From Pedobacter cryoconitis (GTDB lineage Bacteria; Bacteroidota; Bacteroidia; Sphingobacteriales; Sphingobacteriaceae), in contig NZ_JACHCE010000003.1 in assembly GCF_014200605.1 (NCBI RefSeq), positions 310,001 to 374,000 of the forward strand: a stretch of DNA of 64,000 nucleotides, written 5' to 3'. The position numbers were made by a program, and so were the translations under genes. This document shows positions 27,814 through 37,812 of the stretch, piece by piece (position 1 is the first letter of the stretch; every line of letters begins with the position of its first letter). The notes beneath the pieces were generated by a model. The model was not told where the DNA came from and searched no databases. It saw nothing but the letters and a program-made list of their open reading frames with translations.

Positions 27814-29406
27814 CTAAAAATCGCTATACAAATTCCTAAATGAAGACCTTAATCCTATCGTGAAAAACTTTTCTCTATTATCGAATTCACTGTTAGACTC
27901 TTTTCTATAAGTAGCACCAAATTCTAAACGAAGATTATTTTTTGGATTAAGTATATAGCCAAGCTTCATGTCAGCATAGAATAAATTTGTTTTTAATCCA
28001 TGACCTATATTTACTCCATAATCATCAATACGGGTATTATATGACTTATAAATATCTTTACCATAATTAAGACCATTAATATCCAAACCATAGGTAGCCG
28101 ATGTTAATTGCATTCTAACATCAAACCTTTTATACCGATAATTAGCAATACCTAAGTACTCTGCAAAATTAGCACCATAAGGATGGGCCAAAGATTGATT
28201 ATAATGACCATAGTTCTTATAATGATCAGTAGCCGAATATGAATAAGGCCTTACTCTGTTAGTTTCAATTTGAAGACTGAGGTTCTTAACTTTAAAAACG
28301 TCATACCCTTTAATCCCTAATTGTCCGCCTTGTTTGTTAGCCCAGTATCCTGTGTTGGCAAAAACTTCTTTAAATGTAAACTCATTAATCATTAATTGAC
28401 CATAAGCCACGTACCTGTCAGCAATCTTATAACTTGCATTAAATCCAAGTAATGCCTTATCAGGAGATCCATTAGCAAATTCAGTTGGTCTCATAAACAT
28501 CAGTGGATTTACATAGCTGAATTCAAATCCCCTTGGAGTCCACATGATGTTTTCAAAAAGTCCTACACTCAGTCGTTTATTTACATTCCAGCTTAAATAA
28601 TGAAAAAGGCCGTATTTTTTTGGAAAGGGAGTTTCATCATCAAGTGGTTTATCATATAAATCTATAAATTGAGCCCACATAGCCATGTATCTTACATTTC
28701 CTAAGGTTGCAGTAACCTTAAAAAAAGGATAATTCATCGTATTATCAGACAATAATAAAGATCTGTAACCATCTCCAATAAAGTTTTTATCATAACCCAA
28801 TTGGAAATTCACAAATTTTGATGGAGTATAAGACAAAGTTCCTCCCGAATAAGCATAATCAAATCCATTAGTACCATATTCTTTGGCATAAGCCTGTCCG
28901 GGAACTACTCTATTTGATCTGATATAATCAGTCATATAACGTGCAAACCTACCCTGGTTTTCATAAAAATGACTGGTAAATGAAAATTGCTTTCCTATTT
29001 TACCTCCCAATTCAACACCTCTGGTATTTAACCATGTCGTGTTACTCCCCTCTCTGCCTATTTGCATATCAGGTAGAAAATCAAGATAAAAAGAATAATC
29101 TTTATCCTTGACTTCTACAAGATGCTCCTGAAAAATTTTGCGGAATAACCAGTTTTTCTTCTGCCAGTCCTTTTCTTCTGGCATCAGGCTCTTCAATAAA
29201 CTATCTTTTCCTGTACTATCAATATCACTAACGACATAAGGCAATAAAGAGGAATGACTCCTTTTAGAATTATTAAAATATATTTCTTTTATAAGTTTGT
29301 TATTAAGATCATGACCAATAGGTAATAATTCAGATTGACCATTTGCCTTATTAATGAGGAGCGTAAAAAGGATGAAACAGGTAAATTTAAGTTTGGTACA
29401 GTTCAT
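27814..29406 (-). CDS. RemB/Wzi-like outer-membrane beta-barrel protein
   Basis: The 530-residue protein has a signal peptide ending N-G-Q at residue 24, a short soluble region, then a barrel from about residue 110 on. Typical segments are FQLGYDKNFIGDGYRSLLLSDN and YVNPLMFMRP. This pattern fits the capsule-assembly Wzi/RemB group, whose members hold capsule to the cell surface (Wzi) or affect gliding (RemB, Flavobacterium). Placement inside the polysaccharide locus favours a surface-anchoring role. The specific name is by resemblance. It is 274 nt upstream of capD and 56 nt downstream of the WecA-like gene. Confidence 0.7.
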   Translation of the reverse strand: MNCTKLKFTCFILFTLLINKANGQSELLPIGHDLNNKLIKEIYFNNSKRSHSSLLPYVVSDIDSTGKDSLLKSLMPEEKDWQKKNWLFRKIFQEHLVEVKDKDYSFYLDFLPDMQIGREGSNTTWLNTRGVELGGKIGKQFSFTSHFYENQGRFARYMTDYIRSNRVVPGQAYAKEYGTNGFDYAYSGGTLSYTPSKFVNFQLGYDKNFIGDGYRSLLLSDNTMNYPFFKVTATLGNVRYMAMWAQFIDLYDKPLDDETPFPKKYGLFHYLSWNVNKRLSVGLFENIMWTPRGFEFSYVNPLMFMRPTEFANGSPDKALLGFNASYKIADRYVAYGQLMINEFTFKEVFANTGYWANKQGGQLGIKGYDVFKVKNLSLQIETNRVRPYSYSATDHYKNYGHYNQSLAHPYGANFAEYLGIANYRYKRFDVRMQLTSATYGLDINGLNYGKDIYKSYNTRIDDYGVNIGHGLKTNLFYADMKLGYILNPKNNLRLEFGATYRKESNSEFDNREKFFTIGLRSSFRNLYSDF

Positions 29407-29462
29407 AAGGCAAATATATGTTATTCAAAATAATTAATTCCTGACACTCTAAAAATAGAATA

Positions 29463-30413
29463 TTAATAGCGAGTTATAACCATCATCCGGGGCTTAATTA
29501 AAATATAGGCTATAACCAGTGGAACCGTAGTCAGGCAAAATTTAATAGCAAAATTTACTGGCAAAAATATAATGATAGCAATTATCACTAATTGTATTAT
29601 ACCATATATTGATGAAATAAGTAGTTGAGGCCATCTCTGTTCATTTGCCAGAATCTGATAAAAATGTAACCTATGTGCATCAAAAATATTATGCTTTAAT
29701 TTTAATCTGTGCAGGATAGTCAATACAGAATCAACACCATATACCGATAAAAATAATATATAAGAATAATCTCCTGTCATTAACATCAGCTTTAATAAGA
29801 GAAAGATAATCCAAAAGGCTATAGTTACACTTCCAACATCCCCTGCAAAACATTTTGCCTTCTTTCTAAAATTGAAAAATAAAAAAACCAAAGAAGCTAA
29901 TATTGGCAACCAGATCATGTCCGGATGAATGAAATTAAAAATCTGAAGATTTAAATACTGTAATCCACATAAAACAATAAGACTATAAACTCCTGTAATA
30001 CCGTTGATTCCGTCCATAAAGTTATAAGCATTAATAATACCTATTACTAAAACATAACCTATTACACTTACCCACCAATCAAATATTTGGAATATGTTTA
30101 AGAAAACAAAAAGTAATGTAACTGCTGCCAGATGGAAGATAATTCTAATCTTACCTGATAAAGTGATCCGGTCATCAATAAAACTAATAATTCCAATAAT
30201 AAACATAGCAATCACAGGTATCCAGAATTCTGTATGTAAAATAACAGCCATTAAAGCAGCGAACAGAAAAATAATGCCCCCACCTCTAATGGTAAGCTCT
30301 TTATGAGAACTCCGTTCGTTTGGACGATCTATAATATTATAGCGTTCTGCAACCTTGAAATAAAGAAGCATTACAATAAAAAAGAGAATCACAAATATTA
30401 AATATATCATCAT
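29463..30413 (-). CDS. WecA/WbpL-type polyprenyl-phosphate sugar-1-phosphate transferase
   Basis: The 316-residue integral membrane protein has about ten helices. It carries the PNPT motifs: DD near residues 80-81 (FIDDRITLSG), NAYNFMDGINGI near 128-139, and FAGDVGSV with HRLHFYQIL further on. It should transfer a GlcNAc-type sugar 1-phosphate to undecaprenyl phosphate, the first committed step of the repeat unit. It is shorter than MraY and lacks its hallmarks. The neighbouring SDR reductase and WbpM-type dehydratase suggest UDP-QuiNAc or UDP-FucNAc as donor. Which of two start ATGs is used (30413 or 30410) is open. Confidence 0.9.
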   Translation of the reverse strand: MMIYLIFVILFFIVMLLYFKVAERYNIIDRPNERSSHKELTIRGGGIIFLFAALMAVILHTEFWIPVIAMFIIGIISFIDDRITLSGKIRIIFHLAAVTLLFVFLNIFQIFDWWVSVIGYVLVIGIINAYNFMDGINGITGVYSLIVLCGLQYLNLQIFNFIHPDMIWLPILASLVFLFFNFRKKAKCFAGDVGSVTIAFWIIFLLLKLMLMTGDYSYILFLSVYGVDSVLTILHRLKLKHNIFDAHRLHFYQILANEQRWPQLLISSIYGIIQLVIIAIIIFLPVNFAIKFCLTTVPLVIAYILIKPRMMVITRY

Positions 30414-30441
30414 TTCACTGTGTATTAACGGTATAGTATAG

Positions 30442-31338
30442 CTATATTTTGAATGATTTTGCAGTTAATTTCAGGCCTTCTACAGAAGATAGGGGAAGCT
30501 TTGAGTTTAAGGCACTAATTATTTTTGTGTTGCTAACAACATAATTTTCTGTAAGCTTTTTTAAACGCTCCGAGTTTAATGGAAGACCTAATTTATCTCC
30601 TATACGGGCCATCCAAAAAATTAGACCCGATGAAATATGCCATAACCTGGCTTTCTTGTCCATAGAATCTGCTAAAATAGAAACAACCTCATTTGTTGAT
30701 AATGCATAATCATCCGCTACATGATATATTCCTACAGGTACATCTTTTTGGTTAATCAATTCAGAAATCAAAAAGCACAAATTGTCTATACTCAAATAAG
30801 AACGTCTATTTTCAAAAGCAGCCAAAGGATAAGGAATACCCTTTTGTATAAATTTATAAAGTAAATTTAAATTACCCTTATTTCCAGGACCATGGATCAT
30901 ACAAGGCCTGAGAATATAATAAGATTTGCCAGCAGGTAAAGGCTGTGCCTCAATATACTGTTCAGCCATCAGTTTCGATTTCCCGTAATGAGTTTTAGGA
31001 TCCGGCGAATGTTGTTCAGTAAGAATTTCATCAATCGAATCTGCGGAAGCTTTTACTGAGCTGATAAAAATAAATCTGTCGGAAGCTGAGATCAAAAACT
31101 TATCATAAAGTTCTTTTGTCAATTCGTAATTGATATTATAATAATCCGCGGAAACTGATGTGTTTTTTAAATCATGCGCCTTTCCAGCAAGATGAATAAT
31201 ACAATCATTCGTTTCAAAGACCTCTTTCTGCCATTCACCTCTTAAATTCAGCGCACTAACAGACAGACCTTTCTTTTCTAAAAAGGGCTTTAAATTTAAT
31301 CCCACAAAACCCGAAGAGCCAGTTAGGTGTATAGTCAT
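30442..31338 (-). CDS. NAD-dependent epimerase/reductase (WbpV-like SDR)
   Basis: The 298-residue extended SDR has a TGSSGFVG cofactor loop at 6-13 and YxxxK in HYGKSKLMAE near 130-140. In the WbpM-WbpV-WbpL arrangement it would reduce the 4-keto group of UDP-4-keto-6-deoxy-GlcNAc to give UDP-QuiNAc or UDP-FucNAc. It lies 28 nt before the WecA-like transferase. Which C4 configuration results cannot be told from sequence. Confidence 0.85.
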   Translation of the reverse strand: MTIHLTGSSGFVGLNLKPFLEKKGLSVSALNLRGEWQKEVFETNDCIIHLAGKAHDLKNTSVSADYYNINYELTKELYDKFLISASDRFIFISSVKASADSIDEILTEQHSPDPKTHYGKSKLMAEQYIEAQPLPAGKSYYILRPCMIHGPGNKGNLNLLYKFIQKGIPYPLAAFENRRSYLSIDNLCFLISELINQKDVPVGIYHVADDYALSTNEVVSILADSMDKKARLWHISSGLIFWMARIGDKLGLPLNSERLKKLTENYVVSNTKIISALNSKLPLSSVEGLKLTAKSFKI

Positions 31339-31416
31339 TATAATTGTCTTGATCAGTTGAAAATGAAATTTATCAATTAGTGTGCTTGTTATTGAAGGAA
31401 TTGATATTTTAAGCCT

Positions 31417-32499
31417 CTATTTAGCAATAACTGAAGCATATTTCTCTGTAATCAGACTCCAGTAATATCTCCTTTTAGCAATTTCCTTCATTTTCTCCCT
31501 ATAAATAACCGGATCGAATGCCCCTGCTTCATAGTTATTTACTACTGCTTTTAATTCATTTGCAGTTTTAAAATAAACAGCAGAATTCTCAGTTGTTTCT
31601 CTATTGTAGTTTACATCAAAAACCACACAGCAAAGTCCAAGGTTCATGGCTTCAACTAAAGAAGGGTTGGTCCCTCCAACACTATGTCCATGGATATATA
31701 ACCCGCAATTCCCACGTAATTCATCAAGCGTTTTCTGATCATAAATAGGGTCCAGTAAGTTCAAATTAGCATGATTTGCATACTGTGCTCTCAGGTTTTT
31801 CCCATAACTACTGAAATTCCAGTTACCAACTAAAATGAATTTCACTTTACTATCTTTAAATGCCTCTAAAATTAAGTCTATGTTGTTTTCAGGTTCTATC
31901 CGACAAACTTTGAAAGCATAATTAAGCGCAGTAATACCATAATCTCCGGCTGTTTTCGAACTTAATAAAACAGGAGAAGCATTGTCTCCACCATATTCAA
32001 TAAGTTCTGCATCTTTATGATAAGTATCTTTAATATATTCCTGTATTACCTTATTATCAGACACAACAACATCAGAATATTTTATTCCGAAACTTTCAGA
32101 TACCTTCAGAAACCATTTAATTGGCTTACTCCATTTTCCTCTTTTCCACTCCGCACCGTCAGGGTTCAATATAATTTTTTTTCCCGCCAACCTGATAAAA
32201 GGTAGAAAAATACATCCTGAAGTACCCAATACAATCAGAACATCATATTTAAAAGCCGCATGTATTAAAGAGACAATATCATATAATACACTTTGCATCC
32301 CATTAGCCTTTAATGGAACTATCTTAAGTTGAGCTCCATTATATTCTTTTAAACCCTTTACGGCATCATGAGAACTTGTATATACAATGAATGAGAATTT
32401 ATCTCTTAAATTTATCGTTAAATGATTTAATAACTGATCCCACCCGCCATATCTCCCAGGCAAGCCGTTTGTTCCAATTATTGCAACTTTCAATTTCAT
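31417..32499 (-). CDS. Glycosyltransferase (DUF1972 plus GT4-like C-terminus)
   Basis: Started at ATG 32499, because the protein then begins MKLKVAIIGTNGLPGRYGG, the DUF1972 signature. The upstream in-frame ATG at 32538 would overlap the previous gene. The 360 residues include the GT-B C-terminal donor site with HGHSVGGTNPSLVEAMNLG. Some DUF1972 proteins are rhamnosyl- or galactosyltransferases. The donor here is unknown. Confidence 0.85.
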   Translation of the reverse strand: MKLKVAIIGTNGLPGRYGGWDQLLNHLTINLRDKFSFIVYTSSHDAVKGLKEYNGAQLKIVPLKANGMQSVLYDIVSLIHAAFKYDVLIVLGTSGCIFLPFIRLAGKKIILNPDGAEWKRGKWSKPIKWFLKVSESFGIKYSDVVVSDNKVIQEYIKDTYHKDAELIEYGGDNASPVLLSSKTAGDYGITALNYAFKVCRIEPENNIDLILEAFKDSKVKFILVGNWNFSSYGKNLRAQYANHANLNLLDPIYDQKTLDELRGNCGLYIHGHSVGGTNPSLVEAMNLGLCCVVFDVNYNRETTENSAVYFKTANELKAVVNNYEAGAFDPVIYREKMKEIAKRRYYWSLITEKYASVIAK

Positions 32500-32521
32500 A
32501 TTATTTTCAGCAGTTATTAGT

Positions 32522-33637
32522 TTAGTTATTAAAATCAAGAATCATTTTATACCCTGCCAGGGTAGCTTTCGCTGTATTTTCCCAGGTATAATTCTCAATT
32601 ATTTTCTTCTTCAGTTCTGCATTTGGTGCAGCAGCATAAGCTTTATCGATTGCATTTCTAATAGATTGAACATCATCAGGCTCGCAATAAAAAGCCATAT
32701 CCTCAAAATAAGCTCTTGTGTCACCCTTGTCTGTAATCACTACGTTAGCGCCCATAATTCCGGCTTCTAATGAAGATAAACCTGGTGTTTCCATCCAGCT
32801 TACCAGCGCATGAACTTTACTAAGTTTATAAAGCTGAACAAGTTCTTCCTGAGTAAGATGCTCTATAAATACCACATTATCACCAGCTTCTTCTTTAATA
32901 AGGTCGTAATACTTTTGATGATATTTGGCAGCCTTGCCTACTAACACGAGTTTGTAAGGAGATCCTTTCAATGCCTGCACTAATTCAAGCTGACATTTTC
33001 TACCTTCAATTCTGGCAGCAGAAAGTACACATCCTTCCAGGTGTGCATATTTTTCACTGATCACAACATCGTCCTTGAATAAGGCAACATCTACAGCATT
33101 CGGAACATTCACAAACTTAGGCGACTGCAACTTGAAATCACGAATTATTCTATCCATTTCTGTATTAGAATTTGGCAGAAAGACATCTACATGCTCACAA
33201 ATCTTCTTTAAGGTCTTGTAATACCCCCGAAACAATACTGATATTGTTCCTAAATGGAATTCATTCCCAAACACTGCACGTGCAATTACTTTTACATATT
33301 CAATCTGATAAGGATTTAAATACTTAAAGATCTTTTGTGCTTTACCCCCTCTTGCTTTCTTATCAAACTCAGTATAAAGCCCATAAATAGTTGATAAAGC
33401 AACCTTTTTATTCTGCTTTTTAGCATTAAGAACTTGTAATAAAGTTTCCTGCCCCCGCATTAAATTGAAAATATGAACCATGTCATATCCAGATAAATCA
33501 GGTTCTAATTCAATTGAAATATCAATTTGAAGCCCCAATTTTTCCAAATACTCTTTGGTTTTATGAAGTTGTATCGTGTCGCCACCTGGTGCCTCAAAAA
33601 GGCTTTTTCTAGATTGAAATAAAATTTTTATACTCAT
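32522..33637 (-). CDS. GT4-family glycosyltransferase
   Basis: The 371-residue GT-B enzyme has an N-terminal half starting KILFQSRKSLFEAPGGDTIQL, where the glycine pair is the usual acceptor-side loop. The C-terminal donor domain has SAARIEGRKCQLELVQAL and ALVSWMETPGLSSLEAGIMG, including the E-x7-E-like motif. It probably adds one sugar to the lipid-linked repeat unit on the cytoplasmic side of the inner membrane. The donor is unknown. It sits between the polymerase and the DUF1972 transferase. Confidence 0.88.
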   Translation of the reverse strand: MSIKILFQSRKSLFEAPGGDTIQLHKTKEYLEKLGLQIDISIELEPDLSGYDMVHIFNLMRGQETLLQVLNAKKQNKKVALSTIYGLYTEFDKKARGGKAQKIFKYLNPYQIEYVKVIARAVFGNEFHLGTISVLFRGYYKTLKKICEHVDVFLPNSNTEMDRIIRDFKLQSPKFVNVPNAVDVALFKDDVVISEKYAHLEGCVLSAARIEGRKCQLELVQALKGSPYKLVLVGKAAKYHQKYYDLIKEEAGDNVVFIEHLTQEELVQLYKLSKVHALVSWMETPGLSSLEAGIMGANVVITDKGDTRAYFEDMAFYCEPDDVQSIRNAIDKAYAAAPNAELKKKIIENYTWENTAKATLAGYKMILDFNN

Positions 33638-33671
33638 TTAATGATTATCCTTTCAACTAATTTAAATTAAA

Positions 33672-34940
33672 TTATGCATTTGCTACAAGCAGTTGTTTCT
33701 CAGGCACAGCCTTATAAACATGCTTTTTACTATTTATTAATAATATCATAAATACAACTCCCATTGCGGATAGACCATTATACATGGTATGGCCCGCAAC
33801 CATAGAGTGCAAGAACAAAGCAATCGTTGTTACACCTAACATTTTATTCTTTCTATATGCTCCGATAATACAATAAAACATCAAGTATAAATAAACCATC
33901 ATTCCCAAAACGCCATACATAAAGAACGTATCGAAAGAGTCCATTTCCATCATCTTATATTTCATGGTAAAATCTGATGGTAACTCGTAAGATAAAAATG
34001 AGCCTGCCCCAAATATAATCCGGAATACTTTCCACCCTGACTGATTAAAGCTATTGAATGCATTATCGATATAGTCCTCTCTAGCACTGAATATAAAGTT
34101 CATCCATGACGATTTATTTTCGAACCTAAAAATCACCAGCTCAAATGCTACACTCAGGATATTTATAATCTCTGTATAGAACACGACAAGCACTATAGTT
34201 ACGATTATGCCTACCAATATCTTGTAATAAACAGGTAGTTTCCCAATGATAAAAGCCAAATTAATCACCAAAAAGATCCCACTCGCTTTAGTTGAAATAA
34301 GAAGCAAACAGAATAAATTCAGTAGATAAATAACCTTATGAATACGTCTGTTCAGGTATCCCATTCTGGACCCGTAAAGCATAATCATAGAGCAAACTCC
34401 TAACAGTACTCCTAAACCATTTCCAGATGAGAATAATCCGGAAGAGCGAAAGAAACTCTCAGAAATTCCAACTTTTAAGGCAATGACGTCTCCTAAAACA
34501 AACGATATGCACAATACTAAAAGAGATTTATAAATAAACTTTATGATGTCTTTTTCAGTATAATTAAGATCTTTAAAAACTTTGTCTAGTGCAAAAAAAA
34601 CAAACGTTGAAAAAATGAACTTATAGGCGAAAACCACCCCTATCAGATATCCCTGAAGACTTCCATGTGCTATAAAAGATCCACTTTCGATAATAATTAA
34701 ATATAAAGAAGCGAGTAATAGTATGATGTATCTGCTTTTAGATTTGATCAATAAAATAGATAGACCTATTATCACAAACCTGATCAATTGAGAAGGTGTT
34801 CCAAGACCGCCGGACGATGTAGACATCGTTTCTCCACGTACTAAAAATCCTGTAGCACTATCAAATATTGGAACTAGTATGACTATAACAAAAAGAAAAA
34901 CCTTGTCCAGTATAAGGTGCCTGTTGACACTCCATCTCAT
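33672..34940 (-). CDS. Wzy-like O-antigen/polysaccharide polymerase
   Basis: The 422-residue protein is almost wholly hydrophobic, with about ten or more membrane helices and one long polar loop at about 260-325 (ENKSSWMNFIFSAREDYIDNAFNSF). This layout is typical of Wzy proteins, which join repeat units in the periplasm. Wzy sequences are poorly conserved, so the call rests on topology and the presence of Wzx, Wzz and Wza in the same locus. Its start overlaps the upstream glycosyltransferase by 4 nt. Confidence 0.75.
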   Translation of the reverse strand: MRWSVNRHLILDKVFLFVIVILVPIFDSATGFLVRGETMSTSSGGLGTPSQLIRFVIIGLSILLIKSKSRYIILLLASLYLIIIESGSFIAHGSLQGYLIGVVFAYKFIFSTFVFFALDKVFKDLNYTEKDIIKFIYKSLLVLCISFVLGDVIALKVGISESFFRSSGLFSSGNGLGVLLGVCSMIMLYGSRMGYLNRRIHKVIYLLNLFCLLLISTKASGIFLVINLAFIIGKLPVYYKILVGIIVTIVLVVFYTEIINILSVAFELVIFRFENKSSWMNFIFSAREDYIDNAFNSFNQSGWKVFRIIFGAGSFLSYELPSDFTMKYKMMEMDSFDTFFMYGVLGMMVYLYLMFYCIIGAYRKNKMLGVTTIALFLHSMVAGHTMYNGLSAMGVVFMILLINSKKHVYKAVPEKQLLVANA

Positions 34941-36133
34941 TTCATGTTTTCATTTAGCAATTTAAAGAAAGAATTAACATGAGACGAAATAGAGAACGAT
35001 TGAGAATATTCCCTGGCCTTTGTCCCATTTACAATATACATATCCTTATTGAGTACCAGTTTTGCAAAGTTAGCGGCTAATTCAGCATCATCATTCTCAG
35101 GAGAATAGATCATAAAATCAGCATCGGGAAACTGACGAAAAATAGGATTATCGTAAGCTATAATAGCACGGCCGGAACCCATCAATTCCAATAAAGCGTT
35201 AGAGACCCCACTACCACCTGCCTCATCATCACTAAACTTTGTTAATGCAACACCACAAAAAATATCGTCCAGATAAGTTAACATCTTTTCATTAGCGACC
35301 TTACCAATAAAGTCACAATTCTTTGTCTCTGATGCAAACGTTTCTACCGACTCTTCCCCCCATCCTATAAAAACAAATTTTACTCTGTCTATTAAATCCG
35401 GATAGCTTATATTAAATATTCTGATGGCTTCAACAAAATTAAAAATACCTTTATTTTCAAAAAATCTGCCTATAAAAGCAATTTTAACCGGCTCACTTAA
35501 AGCAGACAAAGATTTGGAATTTTGATACCGCTCCAGTTTAATGGCATTAGGAATGACAACTGAATTAATATTATAATCTTCCAGATAATTAACCCTGGTA
35601 TCCCAACCATTAGATATAATTATATCCGCATCTTTCAGGGCCTTCTGTTCCAGCCATAAAATAGATCTTGAAAATATTCTTGACTGATGCGTCTTAATAT
35701 ATTTTTTTAGCGTTGTTCTTAACCAGATAATGTGTTTTGTCTTTTTTCTGAAACAGAGTAATTTTAAAATCACCCAGTCAAAAATCCCACTTGGATAACT
35801 TCCAATTGAAATGGTAAACGGGATTACTTCTTGATTAGCTTTTAAGTGTTTAATAGCAAAAGAATGGAATTTATATAAGGTTATAAGATTGCCCAACAAC
35901 CCTTTTACCTCCATATCAATTTTAAGAGGATGAAGCTTAACAAAATCCAGATCAGCTCCTACAGGATTCTTCAAATACGCCCTTTCATAATGATAAATGT
36001 GTATTGTCCCATTATTATACTGATCTCTGTTAAGATTTATTTCTTCCAGAAAAAGATTCAGCCAAGTCTCCACTCCACCACTGCTTGAGTTTAAATCTGA
36101 GAATACAATAATTGCTAAATCTATATCTTTCAA
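34937..36133 (-). CDS. GT4-family glycosyltransferase
   Basis: The 398-residue GT-B protein has an N-terminal SSSGGVETWLNLFLEEIN loop and a donor domain with AFIGRFFENKGIFNFVEAI and DDEAGGSGVSNALLELMGSG. It overlaps the acetyltransferase upstream (36130-36133) and the polymerase downstream by 4 nt each, so the three are translationally coupled. The sugar donor cannot be deduced. Confidence 0.87.
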   Translation of the reverse strand: MKDIDLAIIVFSDLNSSSGGVETWLNLFLEEINLNRDQYNNGTIHIYHYERAYLKNPVGADLDFVKLHPLKIDMEVKGLLGNLITLYKFHSFAIKHLKANQEVIPFTISIGSYPSGIFDWVILKLLCFRKKTKHIIWLRTTLKKYIKTHQSRIFSRSILWLEQKALKDADIIISNGWDTRVNYLEDYNINSVVIPNAIKLERYQNSKSLSALSEPVKIAFIGRFFENKGIFNFVEAIRIFNISYPDLIDRVKFVFIGWGEESVETFASETKNCDFIGKVANEKMLTYLDDIFCGVALTKFSDDEAGGSGVSNALLELMGSGRAIIAYDNPIFRQFPDADFMIYSPENDDAELAANFAKLVLNKDMYIVNGTKAREYSQSFSISSHVNSFFKLLNENMK

Positions 36134-36672
36134 CCTCTGTGTTTTATTAGTTTTGCTGGATTTCCACCCATAATTGAATAAGGTGCAACATTTTTAGTAA
36201 CAACTGCACCCGCTGCAATGACTGAACCCTTACCAATAGTTATGCCAGGAAGTATAATTACGTTCTGACAAATCCAGCAATCGTCTTCTATGACTACTGG
36301 CTTCTCTGCTGTGGTTCCCTGCTCAAGTATCGGAATATCAATACGGTCAAAAATATGATTCTGAGTCAAAATAACAACGTTTGGTGCCATTAAAACATAA
36401 TTACCAATGGTAACTTCACCTCTGACCCAGGCATTTCTTCCTACCCCGGAATGATCTCCAAGAGTCAATTTCCTACTAAAGCTTGCCCCTCTTTCTATTG
36501 CCACCCCTTTACCACAACTCCGTATGTATAACCTGGCAAAAAAGATTCTTAAACTACCTACTATATTTAATTTATACGGAGGGATTTCAAATAAGTTTTT
36601 CACCAGCATATAACACGCGTAGCCAAATAGCGAAATAATTGAATGCCTGTTGTTCTGCTTCTCCGATGACAT
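36130..36672 (-). CDS. Hexapeptide-repeat acyltransferase
   Basis: Start set at ATG 36672 (MSSEKQNNRHS). The 180-residue protein folds as a left-handed beta helix with repeated hexads from about residue 60 (VAIERGASFSRKLTLGDHSG) to 175. It ends in GSVIAAGAVVTKNVAPYSIMGGNPAKLI, the WcaF/NodL-type acetyltransferase tail. An N-terminal hydrophobic stretch (LFGYACYMLVKNLF) is present. It probably O-acetylates a sugar of the repeat unit. Confidence 0.88.
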   Translation of the reverse strand: MSSEKQNNRHSIISLFGYACYMLVKNLFEIPPYKLNIVGSLRIFFARLYIRSCGKGVAIERGASFSRKLTLGDHSGVGRNAWVRGEVTIGNYVLMAPNVVILTQNHIFDRIDIPILEQGTTAEKPVVIEDDCWICQNVIILPGITIGKGSVIAAGAVVTKNVAPYSIMGGNPAKLIKHRG

Positions 36673-36688
36673 ATTTATAATCAAAAAA

Positions 36689-37801
36689 TTAACTCATTTT
36701 TTTCTTACCCATCAACTTAAGCCAGAGTTGAATAATCCATTCATCACTTTTATAGTCTAAATGGGATTTAGGCTTTTCATTCATCATCTTCTCAAATTCA
36801 TCTTCCGTAAACCCTAATTTCTTAGTTACATACTGACGGTCCCTTTTTAGTTCCTGAGGATCATAAAGTGGCTTCCCTAATTCAATCAACGCTTCGTCTC
36901 TTGTGATTTCACCACTTCTGATCAATGATGACAAATGTACTTTACGCTTATCCACATTAAATTTAAATGGTAAGATATAGGCCTGATAAAACCTGGTAAA
37001 TACGGACTCGTAGTGCTTACCACCATAATATTCCCATCCAAACTCCGAAGCTAAAGTTTTCATTGCTTCCTTTTTTGAATAGTTTATATTATTAAGGATT
37101 TCCACATATTTCCCACCCCATCCTAACATCTTTTTTATCTTGAAACCTAAAGAGCTAAGTGTAGGGAACTCTTTAAGTGGAACAGACCCGAATTTTTTGT
37201 GAATATCTTTGATGTTTACAAGATCTTGTTTTCTCCAAAGCCACGCATTAGGCATTCCGTTTTCCGTTCTTATGTTTACGCCAGACAAAACATATTTTAT
37301 GTTATGTTTTTTTCTTAAGTTAAACATCGTCGCCATAATAGCATGGTCTGTTAACATCTCAATATCCAGGACCCCGGCTTTAAAAAATGCACGCTGCAAA
37401 TCTTTAAACTCTGGCCAGTTGATGACATATGTTTCCAAATCGAACCCGCATTTATCAACTATCTTTTTAATATTTGATACTGCAATTTCAGAATTCCAGC
37501 CATTATCAAAATGTACACAGAGAGGATTCAATCCACTTTTATGAGCTAGATAAGCAACATATGAGCTATCAACACCTCCACTCAGACCAATAACAGAATC
37601 ATACTTAGTATTGCTTCCTTCTTTAATCTCTTTGATAATCCGTTCCAGGTTAGTTACTTCCTGCTCTTTACTAAAATGGTATAAAGGCAGTACATTTTCC
37701 AGGTAACGACAATAATTACATACTCCCTCCTGATCAAAAACAATCTCAGGATCTGTGGTATCCATTACACAGCATGTACAAACAACTTCACTCTTATTCA
37801 T
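36689..37801 (-). CDS. N-acetyl sugar amidotransferase (WbpG/PseA-like)
   Basis: The open frame extends upstream to 37966, but the real start is ATG 37801, giving MNKSEVVCTCCVMDTTDPEI and a 370-residue protein. A four-cysteine zinc site (CTCC and CNYC) precedes a PP-loop SGGVDSSY near residues 70-80 that activates the substrate with ATP. WbpG relatives use ammonia to turn an N-acetyl group into an acetamidino group. The two following genes on the operon side (HisF-like, HisH-like) supply and channel that ammonia. It starts 11 nt after the HisF-like gene. Confidence 0.92.
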   Translation of the reverse strand: MNKSEVVCTCCVMDTTDPEIVFDQEGVCNYCRYLENVLPLYHFSKEQEVTNLERIIKEIKEGSNTKYDSVIGLSGGVDSSYVAYLAHKSGLNPLCVHFDNGWNSEIAVSNIKKIVDKCGFDLETYVINWPEFKDLQRAFFKAGVLDIEMLTDHAIMATMFNLRKKHNIKYVLSGVNIRTENGMPNAWLWRKQDLVNIKDIHKKFGSVPLKEFPTLSSLGFKIKKMLGWGGKYVEILNNINYSKKEAMKTLASEFGWEYYGGKHYESVFTRFYQAYILPFKFNVDKRKVHLSSLIRSGEITRDEALIELGKPLYDPQELKRDRQYVTKKLGFTEDEFEKMMNEKPKSHLDYKSDEWIIQLWLKLMGKKKMS

Positions 37802-37812
37802 GAATTCTATCT

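Noticed and set aside
29411..29418. Minus-strand TATATTTG as promoter of the RemB-like gene
   Set aside because: It lies five bases before the ATG without a -33 element, so a chance AT-rich match is more likely.
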